From Aquarana catesbeiana (Eukaryota > Chordata > Amphibia > Anura > Ranidae), in contig NC_133324.1 of the NCBI RefSeq assembly GCF_042186555.1, forward strand, positions 71,972,189-72,036,188: a stretch of 64,000 bases of DNA, read 5' to 3'. Numbering within the stretch: position 1 is the first letter of the stretch; each line of letters opens with the position of its first letter. The notes under the pieces were generated by a model. The model searched no databases, was not told the origin of the DNA, and worked only from the letters and a program-made list of their open reading frames with translations. Below, in pieces: positions 44,330 through 55,204 of the stretch. The translations under genes were made by a program, and so were the position numbers.

Positions 44330-44639
44330 AAGTGCCTTGAAAAAATATTCATACCACCTAAAATTTTCCACATTTTGTCATGTTACAACCAAAAACGTAA
44401 ATGTCTTTTAGTGGGATTTTATGTGATAGACCAACACAAGATGACGCATGCTTATGAAGTGGAAGGAAAATGATAAATGGTTTTGAAAATTCTTTACAAA
44501 TAAATATCTGAAAAGTGTGGAGTGCATTTGTATTCATCCCCCCTGTGTTAATACTTTGTAGAGCCACCTTTCACTGCAATTACAGCTACAAGTCTATTTG
44601 GGGATGTCTCTACCAGCTTTGCACATCTAGAGAGTTACA

Positions 44640-45482
44640 TTTTTGCCCATTCTTCTTTGCAAAATACCTCAAGCTCTGTCAGATTGGATGGAGAGCGTCT
44701 GTAAACAGCAATTTTGAAATCTTGCCACAGATTCTCAATTGGATTTAGGTCTGGACTTTGGGTCATTCTAACACATGAATATGCTTTGATCTAAATCGTT
44801 CCATTGTAGCTCTGGCTGTATGTTTAGGGTTGTTGTCCTGCTGGAAGGTGAACCTCTGCCTCAAGTCTTTTGCATACTCTAAAATGTTTTCTTCTAAGAT
44901 TGCCTTGTATTTGGCTCCATCCATCTTCCCGTCAACTCTGACCAGCTTCCCTGTCCCTGCTGAAGAAAAGAATCCCCACAACATGATGCTTCCACTACCA
45001 TATTTCATGGTGGGGATGGTGATGTGTAGTGTTTTCCACCACACATAGCGCTTTGCTTTTAGGCCAAAACATTCCATAATGGTCTCCTCTGACCAGAGCA
45101 CCTTCTTCCACATGTTTGCTGTGTCCCCCTCATGGCTTCTCGCAAACTGCAAACGGGATTTCTTATGGCTTTCTTTCAACAATGGCTTTCTTCTTGCCAC
45201 TCTTCCATAAAGGCCAGATTTGTGGATTGCACAACTAATAGTTGTCCTGTGGACAGATTCTCCCACCTGAGCTGTGGATCTCTGCAGCTCCTCCAGAGTT
45301 ACCATGGGCCTCTTGTCTGCTCCTCAGATTAATGCTCTCCTTGCCCGGCTATCAGTTTAGGTGGATGGCCATGTCTTGGTAGGTTTGCAGTTGTGCCATT
45401 CTCTTCATTTTTGGATGATTGATTGAACAGTGCTCCGTGAGATGTTCAAAGCTTGGGATATTATTTTATAACCTAACTCGGC
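44640..45482 (-). pseudogene. Tc1-like transposase, disrupted
   Basis: Frame 44763-45305 includes MVTLEELQRSTAQVGESVH, RKPLLKESHKKSRLQFA, then the first catalytic segment VLWSEETIMECFG and the second FQQDNNPKHTA. The first catalytic Asp is Glu here (WSEET for W-S-D-E-T) while the second is present. After FRSKHIHVLE a stop and a deletion near 44760 shift the frame; the D-L-N-P-I-E segment is readable in another frame at about 44720-44750. The N-terminal part is separated from its 5' leader by the TTAA-type insertion at 45484. Confidence 0.85.
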
Positions 45483-45483
45483 T

Positions 45484-45914
45484 TTAACCACTTACAGACC
45501 TGAAGATTTGGCCGCTTAATGACCAGGCAATTTTTTGCGATACAGCGATATGTCGCTTTAACTGACAATTGTGTGATCATGCAATGCTGTACCCAAATAA
45601 AATATATGTCCTTTTTTTTCCATATTTAGAGCCTTCTTTTGGTGGTATTTGATCATCTCTGCGGTTTTTATTTTTTGCGCTATAAACAAAAAAAGAGCGA
45701 CAATTTTGAAAAAAAAAAACATTTTTTACTTTATGCTATAATAAATATCCCAAAAAATGTTTTTAAAAAACAAATTTCTTCCTCAGTTTAGGCCAATATA
45801 TATTCTTCTTCATATTTTTGGTAAAAAAAATCGCAATAAGTGTCTATTGATTGGTTTGCACACAAGTTATAGCGTCTACAAACTATGGGAAAGATTTATG
45901 GCATTTTTAGTATA

Positions 45915-45949
<35 letters not shown>

Positions 45950-46473
45950 CTAATGGCAGTGATCTGCGATTTTTAGCCATACTGCGACATTGCGGTGGAC
46001 AGATTGGACACTTTTGACACATTTTTGGGACCATTGACAATTATACAGGGATAATTGCTATTAAAATGCACTGATTACAGTGTAAATGTCACTGGCAGGG
46101 AAGGGGTTAACACTAGGAGGCGATCAAGGGGTTAAATGTGTGTTCCCTATGTGTGTTCTAACTGTGAGGAGATGGGATCAACTGGAGGAGGGGACATATC
46201 ATTCCTACTAAGTAGGAACAAAGGATATGCCTCTTCTCTCCTGACAGAACAGGGATTTGTGTATTTACCCACACAAATCCCTGTTCCTGCTCTCATGCAC
46301 GCGATTGCGTGTGGCCAGCGGCGATCGCTCCCGCGGGCCAGGCGCATTGGGTTCCCTGTCATGCAGCTGGCACGCCTACCGCACTTAAAGGTACAAACAT
46401 ACCCATATGCCGATTTGCGGGAAAAAAACACTTTGCCCCTGTATATCGGTGTGAGCCGATCTGCAGGTGGTAA
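45484..46473 (-). mobile_element. Family B TTAA-type transposon nested in Tc1
   Basis: TTAACCACTTACAGACCTGA (45484) to CTGCAGGTGGTAAAC (46473). The Tc1 sequence reads CGGCTTTAA|ACTTCTCC across the joint, so the target was TTAA; the right duplication now reads TAA(A), having lost one T. Interior landmarks are as in 18471-19475, with a (TA)n tract at 45909-45931 in place of part of the T-rich stretch. Confidence 0.85.
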
Positions 46474-46904
46474 ACTTCTCCACAACTTTATCTATGACCT
46501 GTCTGTTGTGTTCCTTGGACTTCATGATGCTGTTTGTTCACTAAGGTTCTTTAACAAACCTCTGAGGGCTTCACAGAACAGCTGTATTTATACTGAGATT
46601 AAATGACACACAGGTGGACTCTATTTACTAATTAGGTAACTTCTGAAGTCAATTGGTATCATTAGATTTTAGTTAGGGGTATCAGAGTAAAGGGGGCTGA
46701 ATACAAATGCACGCCACACTTTTCAGCTATTTATTTGTAAAAAATGTTGAAAATCATTTATCATTTTCCTTCCACTTCACAGTTATGTGCCACTTTGTGT
46801 TGGTCTATCACATAAGATCCCAATAAAATACATTTACGATTTTGGTTGTAACATGACAAAATGTGGAAAATTTTAAGGGATATGAATACTTTTTCAAGGC
46901 ACTG

Positions 46905-47909
46905 TATAGACACTGTGAAGTAATTTATACTCAAACTTTATAGCAGTTTGTGCAATGCTGTACAATTACAATACATTTTATTACAGAAGAATAGGAGGGC
47001 CCTGCTCTTGGACCTTATAATCTAAAAGCCACAGTTAACAGGGACACGGTATATAAGAAATATGCCAAACTGCCTTGTCAGCGTGATCCCTAACTCTAAT
47101 CTACGAGAGCCTCCATCTTGGGGCATAGATAAATATGGATACATTGGGAGTAGGTATGCCTGGAGGTAGCCCAACTGCTCCAATCAATACCAGCTTTTTA
47201 AAGTAAGACGCACATAGAGGGGGCATATCGCAGAATAAAACACACTGTGTGTGTATATGTATGTATGTAAATATATATATATATTTATATATTCCTTACT
47301 GCCTCACTGAAGAAGTCCCATTGGACGAAACGTACGTCAGGCTAGGTACAGAGCAGCGGTGACGTCTGAACACTCGTGGAGGGTGCTGGACAAATGAATG
47401 TTTCCATTTTGAGCCTAATTTTATTGTTTTTGTTGTAAATACAACTTTAATAAACTCCTGTGTGCTTTTAAAGAATGTTGCGCAATGAGTTTACCTTCTT
47501 CTTTCATGTGATGAATCTGTGACTGGACTCTGAAGTTTCCTTGACTGATGATAACTGTGGGGTATACATCTGTGGAATCTAATTAAGCAGGCTGGGTAGT
47601 GGATGCGGTTGAGCCCATAGTGAGGGGTAAAAGCTCACTAATGCGCATAGACCTCCTGGTAAGCAGATATACTTGCCCTATCTATCCTGTGGGGTGGACC
47701 GGGTGTCTTCACAAATTGAGCATTGGATCAGCACACATTTTGAGTTTACCTTATGGATGTGAAATTGGGACACTTGGACTATTGACTATTCTTCTTTTTT
47801 CCTTTTTTCCTTTTTTCACCTTTTTCATCTTTATTGCATTATATTAGTTTAGTTTTTTTTTTTTGCACTTTTATCATGAAGGGCATGGTTTGGCAGCGCT
47901 ACACGTTTT
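46905..47909. other. Retroelement tails, mostly unassigned
   Basis: 46925-47040 (TTATAGCAGTTTGTGCAATG, GAGGGCCCTGCTCTTGGACC) is a decayed minus-orientation copy of the tail at 14094. 47300-47480 carries CTGAAGAAGTCCCATTGGAC, GAAACGTACGTCAGG and AATAAACTCCTG, a retroelement 3' region in plus orientation related to the antisense copy within 49795-50710. The remainder is unassigned. Confidence 0.45.
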
Positions 47910-47985
<76 letters not shown>

Positions 47986-48185
47986 GGCTTTTTTTCTCAG
48001 AGAATAGGTGCAGGAACTCCCCCTTTCTGAGTCACCCCTTGTCTCCACCCTTACCCACCTCTGAGCAACGTTCCTTGGTTCCACCCCCTACCCACTTCCC
48101 AGTACTGCCCCTTTTAAAGAATACAGAACCACATATAATTTTGTGGTGCTCAGTAATTTGTATGGAATTTGGTAATGATAGCAAG
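47910..48185. repeat. (TA)n tract plus GAATAGGTGCAGGAAC repeat
   Basis: TA tract 47910-47981 followed by GGCTTTTTTTCTCAGAGAAT and AGGTGCAGGAACTCCCCC. The same combination, TA tract then CTTTTTT...AATAGGTGCTGGAAC, is at 56068-56165, so the TA tract is likely part of, or grown from, this repeat. Confidence 0.6.
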
Positions 48186-48505
48186 AAAAGCAGTAAAATA
48201 GATCCCCTGCAGCCAGCAACAATAGATCCCCCTAACAACAATGGACCATACGCAACAAAATTTCCCCTCTACTAACAATAGACTATTGGCAGCAACAACA
48301 GATCTCCCCGCATCCAGCATCAATAGACTCTCCATCAGACAATAACAATAGATCCCTCCCTTAACAGTAGATCTCTCCCAGCAACATCTGACCCCCCAGC
48401 AATATAAGACCCACCCTCAGCAACATTAGACTTCCTCAGCAACAATAGACACCCCCCTGCAAAAATAGACCACCTCCAACTAGAATAGATCCGCCAATCA
48501 ATAAA
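48186..48505 (+). repeat. Degenerate minisatellite, AACAATAGATCCCC type
   Basis: Irregular tandem phrases of about 20-30 bp of the form CAGCAACAATAGATCCCCC (e.g. 48215, 48293, 48345, 48437) with substitutions and indels. Confidence 0.75.
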
Positions 48506-48562
48506 CCCGACAGCGCACCCTAGCTTTTCTTTCCATTACATACAGTCAGTGCTGGAGGTGCA

Positions 48563-48563
<1 letters not shown>

Positions 48564-48609
<46 letters not shown>

Positions 48610-48905
48610 GGCAGTCCCCGAGTTACGAACGACTCCTACTTACGAACGGCCTCAAATGCCGGCCACTTGTGCTCCACACTGGTCCTGGATACCTCCGACC
48701 ACATCCCACACTGCAGTACTGCATGGCCAGAAGAGCCCCAGATAACATAACAAGCGCCCGGAATATCCCACATCCATACACAGGCAGCAGGCGGACGTTA
48801 CACTTACGAACGCAGTGTTCCAACCGGAAGTTACACTTATAAAATGCAGTGTTGCGACTTACGAACAACTTCGACTTACCAACAAACCTACAGTCCCTAT
48901 TGTGT
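48564..48905. mobile_element. TA tract and GAGTTACGAACG element
   Basis: TA tract 48564-48600, then GGCAGTCCCCGAGTTACGAA (48610) with ACGAACG-type words repeated in both halves (TTACGAACGGC, ACTTACGAACGCAGTG, CGACTTACGAACAACTTCG) up to about 48905. A widespread vertebrate non-autonomous DNA element, probably pogo/Tigger related; right end not certain. Confidence 0.5.
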
Positions 48906-48937
48906 TCGTATATATATGAGAGAGAGAGATCTTAAAC

Positions 48938-50769
48938 CAGTGGTGAGATGATTTGTGACATGGAGCATTATCCTGCTGGAAGGAGCCATCAGAAGATGGG
49001 TACACTGTAGTCATAAAGGGATGGACATGGTCAGCAACAATACTCAGGTAGGCCGTGGTGTTTAAATGATGCGTAATTATTACTAAGGGGTCAGAAGTGT
49101 GCCAAGAAAATATCCCTCACACCATTACACCACCACCAGCCTGAACTGTTGGTACAAGGCAAGATGGATCCATGCTTTCATGTTGTCTATGCCAAATTCT
49201 GACCCCACCATCTGATTGTCACAGCTGAAATCGAGACTCCTCAGACCAGGCAACGTTTTTCCAATCTTCTATTGTCCAATCTTGGGGAGCCTGTGTGAAT
49301 TGTAGCCTCAGTTTTCTGTTCTTAGCTGACAGGAGTGGCACCCGGTGTGGTCTTCTGCTGCTGTAGCCCATCTGCTTCAAGGTTCAATGTGTTGTGTGTT
49401 CAGAGATGGTATTCTGCATACCTTGGTTGTAATGAGTGGTTATTTGAGTTACTGTTGCCTTTCTGTGGTCTCGAACCAGTCTGCCCATTCTCGTCTGACA
49501 TCAGCAAGGAATTTTCGTGCACATAACTGCAGCTGACTGGATATTTTCTCTTTTTCTGACTATTCTCTGTAAACCCAAGAGATGGTTGGGTATGAAAATC
49601 CCAGTAGATCAGCAGTTTTTGAAATACTCAGACCAGCCCGTCTGGCACCAACAACCATACCACGTTCAAAGTCACTTAAATCCCTTTTCTTCCCCATTCT
49701 GATGCTCGGTTTGAACTTCAGCAAGTCATTTTCACCACATCTAAATGCCTAAATGCATTGAGTTGCTACCATGTGATTGGCTGATTACCAATTTATCACG
49801 AGTAAGCTCCGGTGGGTGGAGTGAAACTCATTGGGGGTGTGGCCTGGGGGGGGCTGGTCCTGGCTGAGACTGCCATTCACTGTTACACAGCAGGCTTTGT
49901 CTTGATGTGCGGCTCCCAGAATACTAAGAAAGAAGATTTCCATCCAGCTAGATAATGGACGTTGCCAACATCCCTCGATCAATAGATAAAAGGTACCCCC
50001 AAGGGAAATTGTGGGACTTTAACGTCAACAACGTAGTATAAAAAAATTTTATTAAGTAGAAAAAATACAAAACATGAACGTAATCATATATACATAACAG
50101 GGAAGTCACATATAACAATAAGAAGCTAAAAGACTGAGCTGATATGCAAGAGATGAAGATACTTGTATGGTCTCCCACGAAGGCCTACACGTTTCGGGAC
50201 TAAACAGAGCGTCCCTTCATCAGGGGCAACTCATGGGAGAGAAGACATAAATACATAATTATATACAATATGACATTTGCTTAGCATTGCAAGAAAAAAC
50301 ATCAAGTCTTGTAGTCATAGCCAAGAGAGACAACATACCCAAGCATATCAGTGTTGGAGCATTCATTGCCAGAATCACGGCGGCAACTATGTCCAAACCC
50401 ACCCACAGATCCAAAAAACGAAAAGGAGCCGGGGGCTATGGCTGGCCCCGCTCTGTCCACACTGATCCACCCAAAGGAGACACCAAACCACAGAGCCCGC
50501 CCGAGAGGATGCTGCACCAAAGCGCAGATCAAATTGGATGTCTAAGATAGGTATACATATATGAAAGTTAATATACCAATATCTGCATCAAGCGGTCAAT
50601 CTAATAACCATGGTGTAAGCCACATCAATTTGTAATATCATACCTGGATGTTAACGAAAGTACAGCGATGGATCAAGGAGGAGGAGGTCCCGGGGACACC
50701 TATCACTCTCTACCAATTTGTGTTACCAAGGAATTGAACAGAAGTACCTAATAAAGTGGCCGGTGAGTG
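48938..50769 (-). pseudogene. Tc1-like element of the 37253 family, split and left-truncated
   Basis: Starts at AAACCAGTGGTGAGATGATT, equivalent to about 37541, so the left end is missing. It runs through the transposase region on the minus strand (stops and shifts throughout) to 49794, resumes at 50720 (TGTTACCAAGGAATTG) and ends ACCTAATAAAGTGGCCGGTG AGTG then TA (50770-50771). Segments not kept in the 37253 copy, such as the TTGTAATGAGTGGTTATTTG stretch and CTCAGACCAGCCCGTCTGGC, are present here. Confidence 0.8.
49795..50710 (-). mobile_element. 916-bp insert with 9-bp duplication, retroelement-like
   Basis: TACCAATTT is at 49786-49794 and again at 50711-50719, and the Tc1 relic continues across it. 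The insert holds CACGTTTCGGGACTAAACAG...CCCTTCATCAGGGG (50188-50228) and, as complement, a polyadenylation-like TTCTACTTAATAAAATTTTT at about 50041-50060, suggesting a minus-strand retroelement. No inverted ends. Class undecided; a 9-bp duplication alone would also allow a Mutator-type element. Confidence 0.65.
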
Positions 50770-50775
50770 TAGATA

Positions 50776-50937
<162 letters not shown>

Positions 50938-50989
50938 TACATACATATAGATAGATATATATCTATACATAGATATATATCTATGTACA

Positions 50990-51562
50990 CTAACCTCTTA
51001 TTGCAAGCAACCTAATTGCCTGAATGTTGTAGTTTGTGTTTATATTTTACCTTTTATTCCTCTATGCAGGTTATTATGAATGCAGAGCGAACCCTTTCCT
51101 AACAATGATGACCTGATTACCTTTTCAGCGAGCAGCATTTTATTTATCCGTGTACAAAACAAATGTGTTTCCTGCTGATTTGTATTTTTCATATTTTATC
51201 CAGAGTTTTGGATGTACTCAGCAATTATTTGCACAAACGCTCTGCATACTTGCATTGTCAGAGTGAATAGAATGGATTCTTAGCAGTTTTATTGAGTCCC
51301 TGTAAACTGTGGCCATCTAATTTTATTTGCTTGCCTATTGATTTCCTGTAATAAACTAGACTGACTACTAGACTGGAAGAGGGAAAAACAACTTCCTGAA
51401 TTAGGGAAAAAAAATAATTTCTCTAGAAGTTATTGCAGGATGGGGCTTGTTTTATAGAGTTTTTTTTGCCTAAAACATTTTTTGTTAAAATACTGTACTG
51501 TTCTTTACTGTATATGAACAACATGCTGTATCCCTTCAAAATTATTTTTTTTGTTGTTGTTG
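50990..51562. other. Single-copy-looking stretch
   Basis: No repeat ends or TE phrases seen; moderate AT content, no ORF. Possible host noncoding DNA. Confidence 0.3.
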
Positions 51563-52116
51563 GGCTCCATGCACACTAGCATTTATTTAAGCTAATAAAA
51601 GCGCTGGATAAAAAACGCTGGTAATAGCTTTTTGTAGTAGCGTTTTAGCAGCATTTAAGGAGCGTTAGCTGTTTGTTAGCGTTTTAGCAGTAAAAGGAAA
51701 AAAAAAGCTCAAAAAACGCAGTGTTTCTGCTAGCAAAACGCTCCAAGAAACTCTACAAAAACATTTTTTTCTGCTACCCTGTTTCCCCGAAAATAAGACC
51801 TAGCGTGATTGTCAGTGATGGCTGCAATATAAGCTCTACCCCCCAAATAAGCCCTACCCTGTTTCCCCAAAAATAAGCCCTACCCTGAAAATAAGACCTA
51901 CAAGGACTTTAACTAGAGCTTTTTTGGGGGGTAGGGCTGATATTGCAGCCATCACCGACAATCACGCCAGTTCTTATTTTCGGGGAAACAGGGTAAGAGC
52001 TTAAAGTAGTGTGCATGGACACATAGGATAACCCTATTTAGCTTCTTGGAGCAGAAAACCAATGCTAATAACAGCTTCTAGGAAGGAAAAAAAAAAAAAA
52101 AAAACGCTAGTGAGCC
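51563..52116. mobile_element. CATGCACAC-type MITE with a nested MITE
   Basis: GGCTCCATGCACACTAGC at the left and CGCTAGTGAGCC at the right, with many AACGCT/AGCGTT words. The segment AAAGTAGTGTGCATGGACAC near 52003-52022 is the internal second end typical of this family (compare 15830 and 55650). Interrupted at 51777-51993. Confidence 0.65.
51777..51993. mobile_element. MITE with CCCTGTTTCCCCGAAAATAA ends, TA duplication
   Basis: CCCTGTTTCCCCGAAAATAA (51777) and TTATTTTCGGGGAAACAGGG (to 51993) are perfect inverted repeats, flanked by TA (51775-51776, 51994-51995). The arms extend inward (GTGATTGTCAGTGATGGCTG paired with CAGCCATCACCGACAATCAC). An extra CCCTGTTTCCCC occurs at 51858. Tc1/mariner-superfamily insertion behaviour is suggested by TA; family not named. 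Confidence 0.8.
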
Positions 52117-52119
52117 TAA

Positions 52120-52731
52120 ATATTATGTATATGTTAAAAAAAAATGAAGCTCCAAAAATAAATCTGTCACTTTCAGGACAAAATGAAAGGTTCTCTTGTA
52201 GCACAAGTCACCCTTACCTAGTGATACCATCTTCCCCACCACTGTGGTGTTCCATCAGAGCCCTTGGTACATAATATTCCACAGCTGACCCCTACGGTGC
52301 TTTTCAGGCACCACTGAATTTCCTTATTCTTCTGGGTTGAATGACGGCCAGCATTATTCACCCCACTTCCTCTGAACCCAGGATGTCATGGACCCGCCCC
52401 CAGCCTTTAATTGGACAATGAAAGGAGAAGCAGTGCAGTGTTGTGGTAATCAATCTATCACTCTTCTCTCTCATCCTATCAGCATGCTTCTTGTTAGCAC
52501 CTGAGCACTGCTGCACAATTGACTGACTGGCTTCTTGTGCTGCTTCTCTATCCCCGTATATGACCTCTGCTGCACAAGGGACTTCTAATAGTCTGATGCT
52601 AAATCAAATTCAGATACCCACTTACATTTAAAAATATATTTTTAATGTTTTATTCATAAATACAGAGCTGTATTAATGTTGGTCTATTTTAATGCATAGT
52701 TCTATAGTGACATAAAAAGAGTTTGGTAACA
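52120..52731. other. Unassigned stretch
   Basis: No gene or clear mobile element end recognised. Confidence 0.35.
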
Positions 52732-52735
52732 TTAA

Positions 52736-53115
52736 AGCAGTAGTAAACCACTGGGTGTTTTTTTTTTTTTTTTCTTACCTGCAAGGTAATGTCATAATGT
52801 GCTAGTATACATCGCATACTAGCACATTATGTTAAACTTACTTGAAAACAAAGCATTCCAGCACCAAGCTTTCACCACTGCAGGTGCTTCCATCTTCACA
52901 CAGACGTCACTCCCACAAATGTGTGCGGGAGCCACCGTTTATGGCACAGGACTCTGAAGGAATGGCTGGGTGGCTGTTCCTTCAAAGCACACGCACCAGT
53001 GATGTCACCGACTGCATGTCATGTAAATATCTCCTAAACGGTGCCCGTTTAGGAGATATTTACAGTACCTATAGGTAAGCCTTATTATCACCAGAGAAGG
53101 GAGTTTACTCCCACT
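52736..53115 (+). mobile_element. TTAA-type MITE, AGCAGTAGTAAACC family
   Basis: TTAA at 52732-52735 and 53116-53119; ends AGCAGTAGTAAACC and GGAGTTTACTCCCACT. Internal hairpins ATAATGTGCTAGTATACATC...ACTAGCACATTAT (52795-52830) and CTCCTAAACGGTGCCCGTTT...AGGAG (53030-53057). Confidence 0.75.
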
Positions 53116-53119
53116 TTAA

Positions 53120-53525
53120 AGCTGAACTCTGAGAAAAGCAAATATTCTTTAAATACAAGAGTCCTGTGTGCTTTGTGTATTTCTTCCAGATCTGTGCAGT
53201 AATCCAGTGTGAGACTTTCCCTCTGTGCAGGAGCTTCCTGTAATAAAGACCGCTCACTGCTGCTCTCTCTCCTTGTGCAGAGTGACTGGTCTTGTCTCCG
53301 CCCCCTTCTGTAGTTTTCTGCAGGCAGCCTGTAGAGGGTGGAGCCTGCTGGGTCCCTCCCACAGTTCCGCTCTCTGCACAGGCTATGGACAGCATAGTCT
53401 TGAGGTCGCTGTTATTTTACAAGGTAATATTTGGGTTTGCATAGGTTTTTGGTTCACAAACATTGGATTTAATCCTTTGTGGCTATTGAGGAATATGTAT
53501 AGATGAAGGTTTTTGTGTCCAGAGT
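53120..53525 (+). mobile_element. TTAA-type MITE, AGCTGAACTC family
   Basis: Begins directly after the TTAA shared with the previous element (AGCTGAACTCTGAG) and ends near CCAGAGTTC. The interior CCTCTGTGCAGGAGCTTCCT, CCGCTCACTGCTGCTCTCTC and CCGCCCCCTTCTGTAG is typical of this frog family as I remember it. The right TTAA is altered. Confidence 0.6.
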
Positions 53526-53912
53526 TCAAGTAGAACTATAGGCAAAACTTTTTGAAAAAAATTTTTGCATAGAGCAAAGGAGTGTCAGATTTTTTTTTTT
53601 CGCGATCTGTGTCTCATAGCAGAGATTTCCCTTCACTTCCTGTCCCATAGCCAAATAGGAAGTGAGAGAAAATACCGGCAAATTGAGGGAATTTATTGGG
53701 GATCCCCAGGTCACCAGAACTAGTGTCCCCATTGGAAGATTTCTCCTTTGGGGTTTTCTTTTACTTTCACAATCAATGATAATGGTAAACAAGGAAAAAT
53801 AGAGAGGGGGAATCTCCCTAACAGGGGCACAGACAGCAATAAAGATGGACAAGAGTTCCAATCCCTCTCCACTCTATCCAAAGCTAAAAAAAAAATGTTG
53901 TCTTCAGTTAAA
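53526..53912 (+). mobile_element. TTAA-type MITE, AGTAGAACTATAGGC family, copy 1
   Basis: AGTAGAACTATAGGCAAAAC at the left and AATGTTGTCTTCAGTT at the right. The middle carries TTCCCTTCACTTCCTGTCCC, GGGGATCCCCAGGTCACCAG, ACAGGGGCACAGACAGC. The same order occurs at 55205-56025. Confidence 0.6.
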
Positions 53913-53925
53913 CCTTGAGCTTTAG

Positions 53926-54245
53926 CCTGGGTTCACACTGTAGCGAACACAGATATCGCATGTGATAGCGAACACGGACATCGCATGTCAATCTCACCCA
54001 CACTGCGGTGCCGATCACATGCAATGTCTTTTTCGAGTTCAGCCATACAGTTGTATTGGATTTGCACAAAAAAGGTACAGGGACTTTTTTTTCCCATACT
54101 GGAATTGGATCACATGGGTGTTCTTACACATGCAATCTGATTCCTGTCGAAATCCACGGTTTGCACTGCGATCTGTGAACCGATCTGGGAGTGTTATTAA
54201 CATTGTATTGACACACCGCAGTGATTCGCAGAAGGGAGATAATTG
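53926..54245. mobile_element. MITE with GGGTTCACAC end
   Basis: GCCTGGGTTCACACTGTAGC with repeated GCGAACACGGACATCGCATG phrases at the left; the right boundary near 54245 is not clean. Sub-terminal words AATTGGATCACATG and CATACAGTTGTATTGGATTT hint at a foldback core. Confidence 0.45.
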
Positions 54246-54314
54246 AGACAAGTACACACTATAGAGGGATACGCTTTGTTAATATTTCATGTCTGAGCTT
54301 TTCAAACACTTTAA

Positions 54315-54780
54315 AGCGGAACTTCAGTCATTTTTCATCTTTCCATCTAGTAAATCTTCTGCCCTTGTTGTTTTAACTTTGGATAGTAAAACTTTTTTTT
54401 ATGCCAGTAAATACCCTATACAGCCCACTTCCTGTTTCTTGTCTGGTCATTAGCCTAGGCTTATGACATCATGCACAGCTCTCTCTCTCACTCTTGTGAG
54501 AGTTTTCTAGTAAGGGAGGGGGGATGATTCATAAGAGGGAAAATGAGAGCTGCAGAGCTGGAGGTGTGTCTGTGTAAATCCAGGAATTAGCTTCAGCTGC
54601 CCACAGTTAAAATGGCTGCAGCCAGACTTAGTGGAGGGAGATTACTGCAGCATATTTGGCAAGTCCAGAATCACAGTATATATAAGATAATATGCAAAGT
54701 GGTTGGAGGGAAGCTTCAGAATGCATGTTATGCATTTAAAGTGTGTGGTGTACATGAACAGCAGGACAAGAGACAATTTG
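54315..54780 (+). mobile_element. TTAA-type MITE, AGCGGAACTTCAG end
   Basis: Follows TTAA at 54311-54314. Carries CCCACTTCCTGTTTCTTGTC and ATGACATCATGCACAGCTCT phrases, a common frog repeat as I recall. Right end not determined. Confidence 0.45.
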
Positions 54781-55204
54781 AATGTGGTTGTATTCAACAA
54801 TAAATGCTACTGAAGACCGAGCCCGGGTCTGCCATGTAAGATTCCGTTCAGATTTTATCCACTGCACTTCACACCACTCCGAATCCATAGATGTTGCAGA
54901 TCCCGAACCCCGGTGTACACAGGCTCTTAGTATTGGTGTGTCGGTATGGCTGGCTGCATTTCAGTGGAGGACAGCGGAGAAGACCATGTTTTGTGAATCT
55001 TGGCATCAGTAGTGTGTGCATTATACATTGCACATCTTTAATATCGGATTGAGCTCGAGCTCTGGAATAGGCTGATGGCCAAGACAGATTTTCAAACCGT
55101 AGATGTATCTTTTGGAAAAGATGTATATTAAAAAGAGAGTGCGGTTTATATCCTGTATAAACATATTTTCAGTTATTTGCATCATGTACAGTAAAATTAT
55201 ATCA
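54781..55204. other. Unassigned stretch
   Basis: No supported gene. GAACCCCGGTGTACACAGGC near 54907 may be a MITE end fragment. Confidence 0.3.

Larger units (their letters stand above)
44330..46904 (-). mobile_element. Tc1-like transposon split by a TTAA-type element
   Basis: Left end AGTGCCTTGAAAAAATATTC and right end (as written) GAATACTTTTTCAAGGCACT are inverted repeats, with TA at 44328-44329 and 46905-46906. Inner words ATTTTCCACATTTTGTCATG...TTACAACC and GACCAACACAAGATGAC recur in complement at 46790-46880. Removing the insert (45484-46473) leaves about 1585 bp, the normal Tc1 size. The transposase is on the minus strand. Confidence 0.88.
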
